A stretch of DNA of 64,000 nt, taken from contig OY829329.1 in the NCBI GenBank assembly GCA_963691655.1, positions 66,520,852 to 66,584,851 of the forward strand, in the 5' to 3' direction. This stretch comes from Toxonevra muliebris (lineage: Eukaryota > Arthropoda > Insecta > Diptera > Pallopteridae). A model generated the notes under the pieces. That model worked only from the letters and a program-made list of their open reading frames with translations. It was not told where the DNA came from and ran no database searches. Each line of letters begins with the position of its first letter. The stretch's first letter is position 1. Shown here one piece after another: positions 24,301 through 37,500 of the stretch. Both the position numbers and the translations under genes were made by a program.

Positions 24301-26930
24301 TTATTTTACAGAAGGGTTCAGGTCCTACGAAAGTTTTCGGTGTCCGCTTTCTAGCAAGTTCGTCTGCTTGTTCATTACCCTCTATTCCTACGTGTCCAGG
24401 GACCCAACATAGAGCAACTTTATTGTCCTTGCCCAGTTGATTAAGCTTGCTCAAACAGTCCCACACCAGTTTAGAGGTCATCTCAAAGGAGCATAGTTAG
24501 TGCTCGAATGGCTGTCTGGTAGTTCGACACGATAGCGATATCTTGCCGTTTGTACTTCCTGTCCAGGTTGAATTGCACACATTTATTGCATTGCATGAAT
24601 TTCAGCTAGAAAGATGCTAGGATATTTCGCCATCGGCTCAAAGTATTTGATACTTGGCCCAAAAACTCTAGCCCCAATTCGTGACCCATCTGTATCAAGA
24701 CACTCTCTTGGTGAAGTTTTCCTCGAAATTGGTGAGGTTGTGTTTTGATAGTGACCAGTGCTTGCCTCCCCATAATAAAGTTGTGCTCTGTTGGGCACCA
24801 AGGCACCAGGGCCTCAGGAGACATGAGGCAATGTATTGATTTTTTTTATTTCTAGGGCTAAACTATAGGTTAACTCAGAACTGATATTTGTTGAACCGGT
24901 CATATGACATTTTTAAATATCTCCATTACGTGTCAATCCCATTGAACGACGTCACCGATTTCTCTGACAGCAAGATGGCCATCAATGCACTCTTGTCGCG
25001 GAGTTTTTTCTCAAAATTGGAAGTGTTTGGTAGATAAGCTTTTTTGGGGACCCGGACACTAAGAACTTGTTAGCTATGAAGAGTGATATGGCTACGAACA
25101 GTGATATGGCTGTTTAATAAGCCATTCGTATTGACCGATGTAATCAGATTTGTTTTTGCAACGAATGTTCTATTGTCTTTTGACTAGATGCATGAATCTG
25201 ACTACTTCAGTTTCGACTTTGAGTAAAATTAAAGTAAGAGCTTCTTAGTTATTTTGCATTTGTGTAAACTACTCCACCTGTTGAGGCACAGAGAAAATGT
25301 TAATACAGATTTTTTCATAGAAAGCAAATATTCTTAGATATTAGTTGGAACTATTTTTAGCGGAATGAGAACGTGTTCCGCTTATGAGATCTGCTGAGAG
25401 GAACCTTGGATTTGATTTTTATCTGTTGGATTTGATATAATTTAACAACACGCTGAACTGTTTGCTAAAACTTCTACCTGGAAGATACAAAATGAAATGA
25501 AATATATTTAGATCACTGGTTTAAGTGTAAGCGCCATTTAGATACTTGAGAGGCCGAGAGCAAAAGCGGAACAGCTTCTAAGTTCAGTAAAAAGTGGTAT
25601 AACTTTACTTAAGAGCAAATGCAGCACGAATGTCGTTAAGAGTAAAATTAAAACAAAATATGCTCAGAGCAAAAACGAGTTAAGTCGCTGTTGCGTTTTT
25701 TGCTCTGAAAGAATTGTTATATCATTTTTGTTCTTACTTTAAGTTTTCTCATTTTCACTTCTCGTCCTATTATTTATACCGCTTTTACACTGAGATATAA
25801 ATTTATTTTACTTTTGCTCTTATAAAAATTTGAACCCGCTTTTGCTCTCAGCCTCTTATTCGATCCTTTCTTTACACTATTATTGAAAATGACTTTTTTC
25901 ACAAGTTGTAATAGTATCTCAACTTCAGTAAAATAAAACTTATAAAGATATCGTTGGCTTAGAGTGAAAAGCCGCTAAGTCCACTTTTTATGAAAAATTA
26001 GATTTTGATAGAGTAAGTAAGATAAATTAAAAATACATTGTTGTGCAAAAATAATTATGTACCTATTACGTTTTTTTCTTGTTAGACAAAAAATAACAAA
26101 TTGTTCATTTCAATCAAATTGTATGCGATTTCGTATTGCTGTTTAATTTTTCGCAACAAAATTTTATATGCTAGCAATATTTATAGTAAAAAATGTTCGA
26201 ATATATTATGTCTCATGTATAAAATGAAAAAAAAAAAACGGACTTAGCACCTTTTCATTGTAAGCAAACGATATGGATTTAAGGGCCTGCATTTAAAAGA
26301 AAATTTTATTGGATGAAGTTTCTTGAAGGCAACAAATTTTGTATTTAGAAGTTCTAGCTACAACTGGACAGTAAATATTTCATTCAACCAATAAATTGAA
26401 AAGCAACTTCTCACTCTATACTTTTCTATAACTATATACTCGTACACACTAACGGATCCAGAGATCGCCTAAGGGAGAAATTTTAATATTTTGCCCTTTG
26501 CAAATTTTTTTTTTTTTTTGATTCATAACCAATTATCAAAATACAAGAAATTTTCATCGCTAAGGGAAGGGTTTTAACCCCAAACCCCCCGCCCTCCTTA
26601 CAACTGCTACTGCTCCGTATAATAAGTGCAAAGCAACGATATATTTTTTAAATTTTATGCATACATTACAGAAGGAATGTATGCATTTATACTCGTTGGT
26701 TGGTAGTTGAAGTGTAAAACAGTTTGATGGTAATGGTACAATTACAATTGCAGATACAATAGTAGCAGCAGCAGCAACAAACAACAAAAGTAATAATAAC
26801 AACAACAACAACATGCTACCCTCATCAACATTGCAATAAACATAAATGCCGCATTGTAAATGGAGAAAGAACTAAAGGAAAAAAAGGTTAAATGTGGTGC
26901 TTGAAATCTGGCAAAGCGCAAGTTACCATT

Positions 26931-26967
<37 letters not shown>

Positions 26968-29900
26968 GAGACATAAGGACGACATAAATAAAAGGATAAA
27001 AGCAACAAAAATGTAGCGCAAATGGGTGGTCAAGTTTTGAGTTCGAGGACAACGTTATTTGTGATGGATGGATGGATGGATGGATTGTTGGATAGATGAA
27101 TGACTGAAGGAAGAATGTTTGAATGGATAAGCGAATGGAAGGAAGTATGAATGAACGAGATTGAGTGAGATTTTATAGAAATGTGAAAAACTTTGTATTC
27201 ATTTATTTTTGTATTGAGGTACAGAGATAATTGGTATACAGATTTCTCCATAGAAAGCATAGAAGTAGTGTTCTATCAGCCCGTAGATTCTTTTATGTGA
27301 GTTAGCTTTAAATTATAGTATGCATTTTAATTGTCACTCGGATCACAGTCACAGCGTATATGCAAACAATTTATTTACTTAAACTTTTTGATTAGTTTGT
27401 CAAGTTGATTACAGCTTTTCAAACGCAGAATCATCACAATTTACAGTGCAAAGTGCAAATAAAAATATAAACATAAATTCTAAATGTGGTTTGTATGTAA
27501 GAGAAGCGTTAAAGTTGAAGTTGAATAGCAAGGATGATGCATACAAAAATCCAATTTCACTTCCAATTGAAAGTGAGCTCATGCAAATTCTTTCGATGCT
27601 TTTATATTAATTCTATTAAATTCAAATTTATTTTATGACGTTTTGATTTTTTAGGCATTCAAATTCTATGATAAAACTCTCTCGCCCGCCCCACTATCTT
27701 CTTCTCACTCAAAAAAGCAACTTGAAAATCTTACTTCAATGCATTTGAATTCGTGCCAAATACTTGAGTATACCAAAATGCATAAAAAAAAAAGAAAAAG
27801 AAAAAAAAAAAAAAAACAAAACTACAGACATGAACTTCAGCTCGCAATCACAACACAGAAAAATATATAAATTCAATATCACTGGAACAACGTTGAATAT
27901 ACCAAGCAGCAATCATATCTGTCTGTAGTCATGCAATGCAATGAAATGGCAGGCAGGCAGGCGGTAATGGAATGAATGGTGGAGTGGCAATGGATGCACA
28001 TACATGCTGCTTTGGCTGCTGCTGCTGCTGCTGCCATTGCCAGTGCTGTTGATGTGGTGCTTATAGCATTGGCAATTGATGTTAAAATGTAAATGATCAT
28101 TAGCCTTCAAAGTGATTTTTACCCCAAAAATGAATGCAATTGTATTTCAATGTAGTGAAAATTATGTTTTCTGTGTAGTATTTATTTTTGGAAGACGATG
28201 CACGTATATGGAAATGTATATATGGAAGAGTTGGAAATTCCTAGTAAGATTTATCTTATAAGTAGAATGCTAATTAAAAATGATTTTTATTTTATTTATG
28301 TAAGTGTGGCATAAAACTTAAAAAACTTATTAATATTAGTGCATTTGAAGCCTTAGTAATAAATAATTACAAATACTTAATTTTTTTTTTTTTGTAGTTT
28401 ACTGAAATATTTATGTACTATGTGAACAGTTTAGAAAGCACTGTTGTTATCCCTAATTTGTGAGTTTATTTTGACAGTAATTGACAACAATAAAATGATA
28501 TGAGATATCATCATCATGATTGTCCTAGTTGAACCTTGGCTTCCCAAGATTTTTTGAAGTGAAACTTCTTTAGCGAAGATAAATCGAAAATTTTGCAACG
28601 GAAGTCGCGTTGTTGTTGCACTCATACGAAATTAATAAGAAACGAAGTTATGCTGTTTTTTGTGTTTAGCTAACGAAGTGATTTATGGATCGGCTACATA
28701 GAATCATGCAGAGAGCCGACTTCTTGCACTTTTATCTCTTTTGCTTTAGTTAGAGCGCTTGATTCCATATAGTTGAACTTTCTTTACACGTGTGCAACAT
28801 CATGTTTGTGCCGCTAAATGTAGAGAGTATCAACCGAAAAAAAATTTAGAAAATAGTAATAGGAAGGAATTACAAAAGCTTCAACAATAACAGTCACGTG
28901 AAAAATCGCGTTTTTGTTGCACTCTAACAAAACTAGTAAGAAACGAAGTTATGCAGATAGCAACTACGGCTACATACCACCTTTATCAAAACGTTGCCGG
29001 AATAACCACCGTGTGGCGCTCCTATCGTTCCGATTTGAGTTCTGTTTTTTTTGTTAAGTTGGTACATCTGTTGTTGACATTCCCTCTAAATTTTAACGTC
29101 ATAGCGACATTTGCAAAAGTTACGTAGCCAAGAGTATATCTATCTCTGGGTGTTTTGGCGATTTTTTAAAATTTTATTTTATTGTATTGTATTAAATTTT
29201 GCGTAAAAATGAATTTAATAGTGCGCGAACGTTGGAAATGTTGGAAAAGTGTTTCGGCAACGATTCTCTGAAGAAAACTGCCGTTTACCAGTGGCACGAG
29301 CGGTTCAAAAGTGGTCGTCAGTCAATCAAAGATGATGAACGCAGTGGCAGACCATCGACATCGAAAACCGACGAAAACGTTGATAAAGTGAAAGAAATTT
29401 TGGTCAATAACCGCCAATTAACCATCAGAGAGTATTATTTGGGCGTTATGAGGCATTTGCGTGAAGCAATTCGCCGAATGAGACCAGAATTGTGGACAGA
29501 AAACTCGTGGATTTTGCACCATGATAACGCACCGTCGCACAGTGCCATCATTATTCGTAATTTTTTGACGAAAAATGCAACAAATACCATCCAACAGCCA
29601 CCGAATTCACCTGATTTGGCTCCCTGTGACTTCTTTCTGTTCAATCGAGTTAAAAAACCATTACGGGGAACGTGTTTCAGCAGCCGAGAGGAAGAAATGG
29701 AAAAAACGCAGGAAGCACTGAAGGACATACCGAAAACCGAATATAAAAAATGTTTCGAGGATTGGATCAACCGCTGGCATAAGTATAAGTGTGTTGCAGC
29801 CGATGGGTATTACTTTGATGGGGACAATATAGATTTAGATGAGTAAACTTGTATTTTTAATTTTTTGAATAAATTCCGAACTTTTTGATCAAGGTGGTAC

Positions 29901-32900
29901 AATCAAGCAGAGAGACAACTTCACGCACGTGAGAGAGTCGATTTAGAAGTCTCGGCTTGAGTGCATATAACTGAACTTTCCGTTCATGTGTTATATACGT
30001 GTACTAAGTCGTCTTTGTGCCGATAAGTGTAGAGAGTATCAACAGAGGAAAAGCAACAACAAAATAGAGAGAAGAAGACTGTAAAAACTTCAACAGAATG
30101 TTTTCTAACAATTTTCTAATAAACAACATAGTTTCGCTTTTGCTGTGAGTGCTTGCAGACCCCAAATTTTCATAATTTTATTGATGAGAAAAGCTTAGGA
30201 AGAAATAGATTTAATGGGTACGCCCAGTTTAGAATGAATTAGGCATTCAGATAGCCATGTACTGCCTCAGTTTGTAGTGCCTTAATAGGAAATCCATGAT
30301 GATTTTGAGTTGATTTTTGTTAAGCTTTAAACAAGGAGCTACTCTTTACGGGTTATAGTCCCCAATTAGCAGCTTAGCCTGTCTAACCTCAGGGCTCTGA
30401 GCCTGGTAGGTTGAACTACCGACTCTTTCGTTTCTTCTTAGTTGTTCTTTTAAAGTATTTGTTCCAATTCCTAGAAAGGGTTCGGGACCAATGTAATTCT
30501 AAGCTAAGCAAAAATCAACTGAGATTAATCATTGCAATAGATGCAAAGATTAAGTTTTGCAATAGTGACAAAGAAACACCGGAATATATCCTAACACACT
30601 GCACTGCAAGACACTCACTCGCAGGAGTAAAGATATCTGGGGCACTGCCACCCATGAAGCAGAGCCGTTATTGCCTTGAAGAAACATCGGCTATTCCTTA
30701 GAAGAATAGGCTTGTTTAAAAGCTTATAATCAAGCTACTATTGGGTGTACAATAGATCTGTCAAGGTCATAGTACTCTTGGCCGCTGCCTTATTCCATGT
30801 AGTCGGCTATCGCATTACCAAAAGCCCATAAGATAGTTACCTTGTTTCTCTTGCCCAATGAATCTTAGACTCCCGAATGAAGCCAGTGTTTTCCGGGCCA
30901 AACTTATGGCGATCAGAGAAGTCAGCAAAGCACTGACCAAAATTCAAAGGAGGGCTAAGGTAGCTATCTTCACAGACAGCCAAGCGGCAATTAAGGCTCT
31001 AGGCCCAGACATAATATCCTCTAGATTAGTGAACCAATACAGGAAGTTACTTGCCACCCTAAGCCATAGGCAGGATATTGCCATTATTTGTGTTCCTGGT
31101 CACAGGAACATCGAAGGCAATGCAAGGGCCGACGAATTAGCGAGGCGAGGTTTAGCTTTTGATTTAAATCAGGCGCAATCTGTAGCGATTCCCCTGAATA
31201 AAATCAAAGCTATTATACTCTCGCACTTCCCTCCCCTTGCAGATAGCAGATGGAAAAGACTTTCCACATGCGACGTAACCAAAAAAATATGGCCAAAATT
31301 CCACCATAACAGAACCAGGGACCTTCTTTGTCACACCCGATCTGTTGTAGCCAGACGGACTGGAGTGCTGACGGGACATTGGGCATTAGGGGACCATGCG
31401 GCTAGATTTCGCATCCCACACAACATGCACATCAGAAGCTCTAATAGCCTTGAAGAGAGACTCTAACCCACTTTCTCTTTCATCACTCGGCTCTTTGCTA
31501 GGACCGGACTAAAATTATTTCACTAACCTTTTCTAGACGACATAATCAAGGTCTCTAAACTCGAAATTGGAAAACTCCTCCAATTTTTTAATTTCACTAA
31601 CTGGCTCTAGACAATAAAGGGCAAACATCCATTAATAAATAAGGTTGTGGTATCAAAACGGCGCTCTAGCGCTAATTGTGCTCCCTTTGTGCGGAAGTAG
31701 CCACTTTACCTACCTACAGACCTTCTCTTGCCCAATTTATTAAGAAGCTCTATGCATTCTCAGACTAAGTTCAAGCTTATCTCGAATGAGTTTAGTGCTT
31801 TGATTGTGGATTGACGTTGAGTTTTGAGCGATTTCCAACAATGAGTTTCTTTTTTTCCTTTAACCCTTTTCGGACTATAAGGAAATCAGAGAAAAGAGCG
31901 AAAAACCGGACACGGATTCATATCCTTTGACTTCCATTTCATGTTACAATTTTTCATCACAACGGAAGTTTCACACACCTGAAATCATAAACTTTCATGG
32001 GTTAACGGTGATCCTGTGGCCCTCAATAGGAATTTTTTACGAGTTTTTTGGGTACATTTTTATTAGATATTTTTTTAAAAACAAAATATTTTACTTTTAG
32101 GTTTTCACTTAACCCTTACTTGACCATAATGAAACTAAAAGCGATAGATCAAAACCGAATTCGGATTCGCCGATTTCGGTCACCGGTGACCAATGGCCTC
32201 GAAAGGGTTAATGCAATCTCTATCAGAATAAAGGGCATTAACCATTTTTTGCGATTTCTAGCAGTTTTTTTTTGGCTCTTTTCAGTTTTTGTCAAGTTGA
32301 CTACTTTCGCGCTCTACCGCCCTTTTCCGGGTAACCTCCCTCTTGCCGCGAGATTTCACTCCATAACTTTCCGCGCTTTGCTGCCGTCATTTTTTCTAGG
32401 AGTGTGGCCTATCTACTTCCATTTTTATCTTCTGATGCTTACATCTAGGAGCTCCATATTTGTTCTGCGAAGCAACTTTTTGCTGAATATTGCATTCATT
32501 AAAAATACATACCAAAAGCCACTCTGACTTTCGTAATTGACCCGTAATTTTTTCCTCAGTTCCATCAGAAGCGTTGACTTGGATTCGAAGATATGATTAA
32601 GTGTTCACGGACTTAATGAAGTGATAGGAAACCCCTGTTCTGTTACCCTATGTCAGGCTTAAAACTTTTGTCTTTTTGTATGCACATCTACTTACTTTCA
32701 CCAGTAAGTAGATGTATCAGCGTAATCCATATACAGCAAAAAGTTCATCATCATCCATCTCATACCGCTGTTGGGTAGCGGAAGTAAGGCGACATTTAGC
32801 ACGTTTTCATTAACTAAGAGAAAGAGCAATATGCAGTCTTGGAGAACACCAGACCTACCTACCAAATATATAAACAATTCATGATGAAGAAATATTCATT

Positions 32901-34542
32901 CGGAATGCTGTTTACACAAGTCGAAAAAAGCTAATTGAATTAACTTCAGCAGCTGCTTTTTTTTGTTCGCTTAATGTAAACAGTATAACAGATCACGGTG
33001 TTGGAACTCTTGCCGATCAATGATCGCTCGAACGAAGATTTACTCGTTTGTTTGTCAATGCACGAGCCGAACATCATTTGCGAATATCTCCTGACCCGAA
33101 TATCTTAATTTGTCGTATCGTATCAAACGAAGAAAGCAATCTTCGTGTGTTTGCTAAGTGTAAACGTTCGTTAACGTTGATGACTCAGAATTGTAGTTAA
33201 AAAAAGAGAAACAAACGAGAGAAAACGTCATCCGTATTATTATTATGCGCTGAGTGAAATTTCGCCGCCAGTTGGGTTAATTCTGTTCACCGCAACTAAC
33301 TGAACGCATACTTTTTATTGAAGTTTTCAAAACTTTGAAGTTTTTTAAGTTTCTGCACACGGTTACTTAATAATTTTAAAACACTCTTAAGTACTTTTCC
33401 CCCCTGTCAAACAAAGCTCTCTATGTGTTAAAGTGATGATTTATCATCTAGAGCATCACATTGCCAGCTGCCAACCAACCAACCATGGTCAAGGCAAAGT
33501 TTTTTTGCTTTAAGAAAATCATAAAAATTTAAAATAATACACAAATGAAGCAAGTTTGCAAAAAACTTTTCAAATATACTTATGTGCATAAAGTTACGTA
33601 GTTATTTTTTTATAGAACCAAAAATGCAGCTAAGGAAAAGTTCTAGTTTTTAAAGTTGTAGGTGTACAAATATTTTTGGTAAATGAAATACAAATTTTTA
33701 GTAGGTTTAGCATATTTTCATATTTTACAAAAAAATAAAAAAAAAAAATTGTATGTCATTGTGTATTTTGTTTGCCAAAAATTATCTACATTTTTGTTGC
33801 ATAACAAACAAGAAATATTTACAGAAATTTTTGGCCAATTTACAAAACTGAAACTATGTATGCAAACATGTTTAGATTTTAGTTGTTTCAGTGTGTGAGT
33901 GTGTGTGTGTGTGGCTGTATAAATATGAGATTAAAATAATATTACATATGTAGTCAGGTCTGTGTGTGCTGCACATATAGAGATGATGTCCTTTCATGTC
34001 CTTACATGTTGCGCTTCACACATCTACACATACATACAAAACTTGCTTTTTTTGTTTTTTTTTTTTTTGACAACAGCATTTTAATATGCTTGTTTTTTAT
34101 TGTTATTGTTGTTGCCATTTTTTCGTGTTTCAGTGTGTGTGTATTTTGGTATTTTGCTAAAAATAAAATGTTTCATTAAAGCCAAACAACCAACTAAATT
34201 GAATCGATATACTGCGCTTCACATTGTGGAAGAGTAAATATTTGGTTGGTTATGTGTGTCATGTATGGAATTGATGATGGTCAGTATACACACACACACA
34301 CATACACATGCACATACATATTTTTACTGTTATTGCTTTTAATACTGCTACTACTAGTACAGCTGCTACTGTTGTTATTTCCTTGTATCCGTATCCTGTA
34401 CATATATATACACACACACATACGACAATATATCGATGATAAATCACCTACATTTCGCTGTATCAGTATCACTACACCACAGTGGCGCTTATGAAAACAA
34501 TAGCAAATATTTAATCTCAGCTGTATGATGAAATTAATTATG

Positions 34543-34573
<31 letters not shown>

Positions 34574-37500
34574 ACACATGTGAAGGAACGAAACGGCAAT
34601 AGAGTTGCCATCCTTTTACCAATAACAATGCACATTTTCTTCATAGAAAAAAAGTTTTACAAACTTAAGGTTAGGTTTAGGTTAGGTTTGGAAGGCGTGC
34701 GCGAATTTATATACATATCTATATACATGTATGTATATGTATGTATAAACCTGCACTTCCACTCGGAGACTTAATTGTCCATTGTGATTGCCCTCACTTA
34801 ATTGCCCGGATGAGGCACGTCTCTAACCACGGTTTCCGTCAGCTGTCCAGGTAATGTCTTTATTGAACCATTTGGTTCTCCGGATGAAGGTAAGAAGATC
34901 CGATAGTTCCACTTTCGTTATCTCTGCTAGATTATTGAAAAAGCGCGACCCCAAACATTGGAGTCTGCTCATCTGCAGCCATGGACATTGACATAGAAAG
35001 TGAAGAATCGATTCTGTCTCTTCTTCATCATGACAACTTCTGCACAGTCCGCTCGTTGGAATGCGCCACCGTTGAAACATTGGTGCTATAGCACAATGTC
35101 CAGTTATGACTCCTGTGAGCAGACGTACTGCAGATTTGTTGTGCCCTAAGAGGACATTTGTCCTCTTTCTATCTAACCTTGGCCACAAGGCCCGTGAAAC
35201 TATACAGTCATCTAGGTTAGTCCAAGCGTCATTTGACACCGCTATGGTGTACTCGTCTATTTTCCTAAATAGTTCACACATCGGAGATTGTATAGAGGTA
35301 TCCGCCTCGTTAATGTCCATTTCAAATCCCCATCTGGCCATTTCATCTGCTATTTCGTTCTCTTCAATATTGCTATGTCCAGGAACCCAGCAGAGAGTGA
35401 CCTTGTGGTGCTCAATGGCCATCAGTGAAGCATGACATTTCTTTATAATCTCCGATTTAACTATTTTGGATTCTATTGCCTTCATTGCAGCCTGACTGTC
35501 AGTAAAGATAATGATATTCGAAATCGGAATCGTACTGTCTTGTAGAAGTCGAGCTGCTTTCTCAATAGCAAAAATCTCTGACTGAAAAACGCTGCAGCTG
35601 TCAGGAAGACGATACGACCGATGGTAATACCAGCATTACATGTTACCGAACCCGACTCCCAGTCTTCCCTGGTTGGATAAAGAGTTGGAATTCTAGTAAT
35701 AAAATCTAAATTTGAAGTCATATAATCCGTGGCTACATCTAAGTCAGCTTTGATTCCATTTTGACCCCTCCGCTTTATCTCACTCAAAATTGTAGAGTGT
35801 CCATAGTTTGCTGATCTCCACACGTTGGATTCTCTTAGTCTAAGAGCTAATTTTGCGGCACAGCCTTTTACAAAACTTAAACTTCAACTATTTTATTTTT
35901 TTTTTTTTGTTACATTTAACATTCTCAGCAGTTCTGTAATTATACGCTTAGCTAAATTTAAAATTCCCCTTATAAAAGCATAGAAATCCTCCTTCTCTTT
36001 TGGCTTTCTCACTTTAAGCAAATATATTAAAATAAAATTCACCCAGCTAATTTATCGCCAAAAATCTCAAGATTACCACCTCAAGCCAAAATAACTTCGC
36101 TCAACTGATTTGCTTCCCTTGTCGCTCTCTCTCTCTCTTTTCCTTCTCTCTTCTTCACACTCACTCACTCACTTCATTTGTAATTTACGCCTTCCTTCTT
36201 CAACTACATTACCAATTTGTCTTTTGAATCTTCAACTTTGTTGGGTAGCAACGATAAAATATCACTGATATAATTGCAGCACACTGTCATGCTTGCAGCT
36301 AGCATGGGCGTGCACAAGGGGTGAAGGGGGTGATTATTCGCCCACTTCGGAAAAAGAAAATTCATAAAACTTGTGCCTAAATTGGAAAAGCGTAGAAAAT
36401 TCGGTATTTTTGTTTTTAACGAAAACTTTATAGCCTTGCTTCCCACCATTAAACAAAATACTGAGTACGCCCGTGGCATTTATGCATACTCGTTTATACA
36501 GGGTGATACCATAATGATGGTTAACACAAAATAACTTTAGAACAATAGTTAAAGATTTTCGGTTCTATTTTGCTTACATTTATTTATACCATAATATTTC
36601 AAAAGACAAATACATAACGTAAGTGTAGGTAATTCGGATCGATTTTTGCAAGGGAAATTCGAGCGCTAAAAATAAGGATTACAGATTTATGAAAAAAAAA
36701 TTTTATAATACAAAATTAAAGTATATTTCTTCCTCTTTTAAACTGCCCAAAAAAAAAACAAAATATTACTTTTTTTTTAATAGTTACTTAGGTAACATCA
36801 CAAAAAATGGATTGCATGTAATTCGGATCGATGACGTATATAATTCGGATCAGCAAAATTTATAGCAAATTATCTTTAATTTGAGGTTTATTTAGATGCA
36901 AAAGATAAATTTGGTGTTTAAGGAAAATATATATAAAAAAAAAATTTATGTATTTATGCGTAAATACATACACATGCATACATACAAATTGTTGTCCACA
37001 TCTATGTATTTTTCTTATGTAATCATATACCGTTTGTCCGATCTTAGTGATATTTGGTGTAGAGATGCATTTGTGTATATGTCAAGTTGTGGGCTATAAC
37101 ATTCGACCGTATCTCTAAAATGGGCGTGGCATTTTTGCGAAAATTCAATATCTTCGAATATCATATCGAGCTAATTTAATAAAATTTGATATGGAGACTT
37201 ACTTCTTCCACACCGAACTAATTCTCAATTATGGGCCTACTCTTGGGCGTATCAAAATCAGTAGAAGAGGCTGTGGCTGGGCGATAGATGTGAATATAAT
37301 AAAACCAAAAGTATAGGACTGTGCAATTTTACGTAGGAGCAATATCGGATCTAAGGGGCGTAGGAAAGGGGAAAGGATTTGGGATTAAATACCGCTGACC
37401 TCTCTCCCAACTTCCCCCTAACCTCCCCCCAAGTCCACCCTAACCACCCCCTTCCAACACCCACTCCCCCTACGCCTCCTTAACTCCCCCCTTCCTTACT

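Larger units (their letters stand above)
28608..30100. repeat. Two-unit tandem repeat, second unit holding a mariner
   Basis: Unit 1 (28608-28908) and unit 2 (from 28909) share GTTGCACTC, GTAAGAAACGAAGTTATGC, CGGCTACATA, GCAGAGAG, TGTAGAGAGTATCAAC and further blocks in the same order. The period is about 300 bp. Unit 2 is interrupted at its TA by the mariner 28977-29897; unit 1 has the uninterrupted site at 28699-28700. Confidence 0.75.

Noticed and set aside
26560..27008. Leu- and Cys-rich frames that look like membrane proteins
   Set aside because: They are translations of CA, GCA and AAC microsatellites.
29435..29770. 111-codon minus-strand frame over mariner copy B
   Set aside because: Antisense shadow of the fused transposase frame.
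32048..32527. 159-codon plus-strand frame
   Set aside because: No recognisable domain, T-rich hydrophobic composition and no flanking splice or transposon structure.
34246..34628. Cys/Val-rich frames near CA repeats
   Set aside because: Products of the CA microsatellites at 34286 and 34542.
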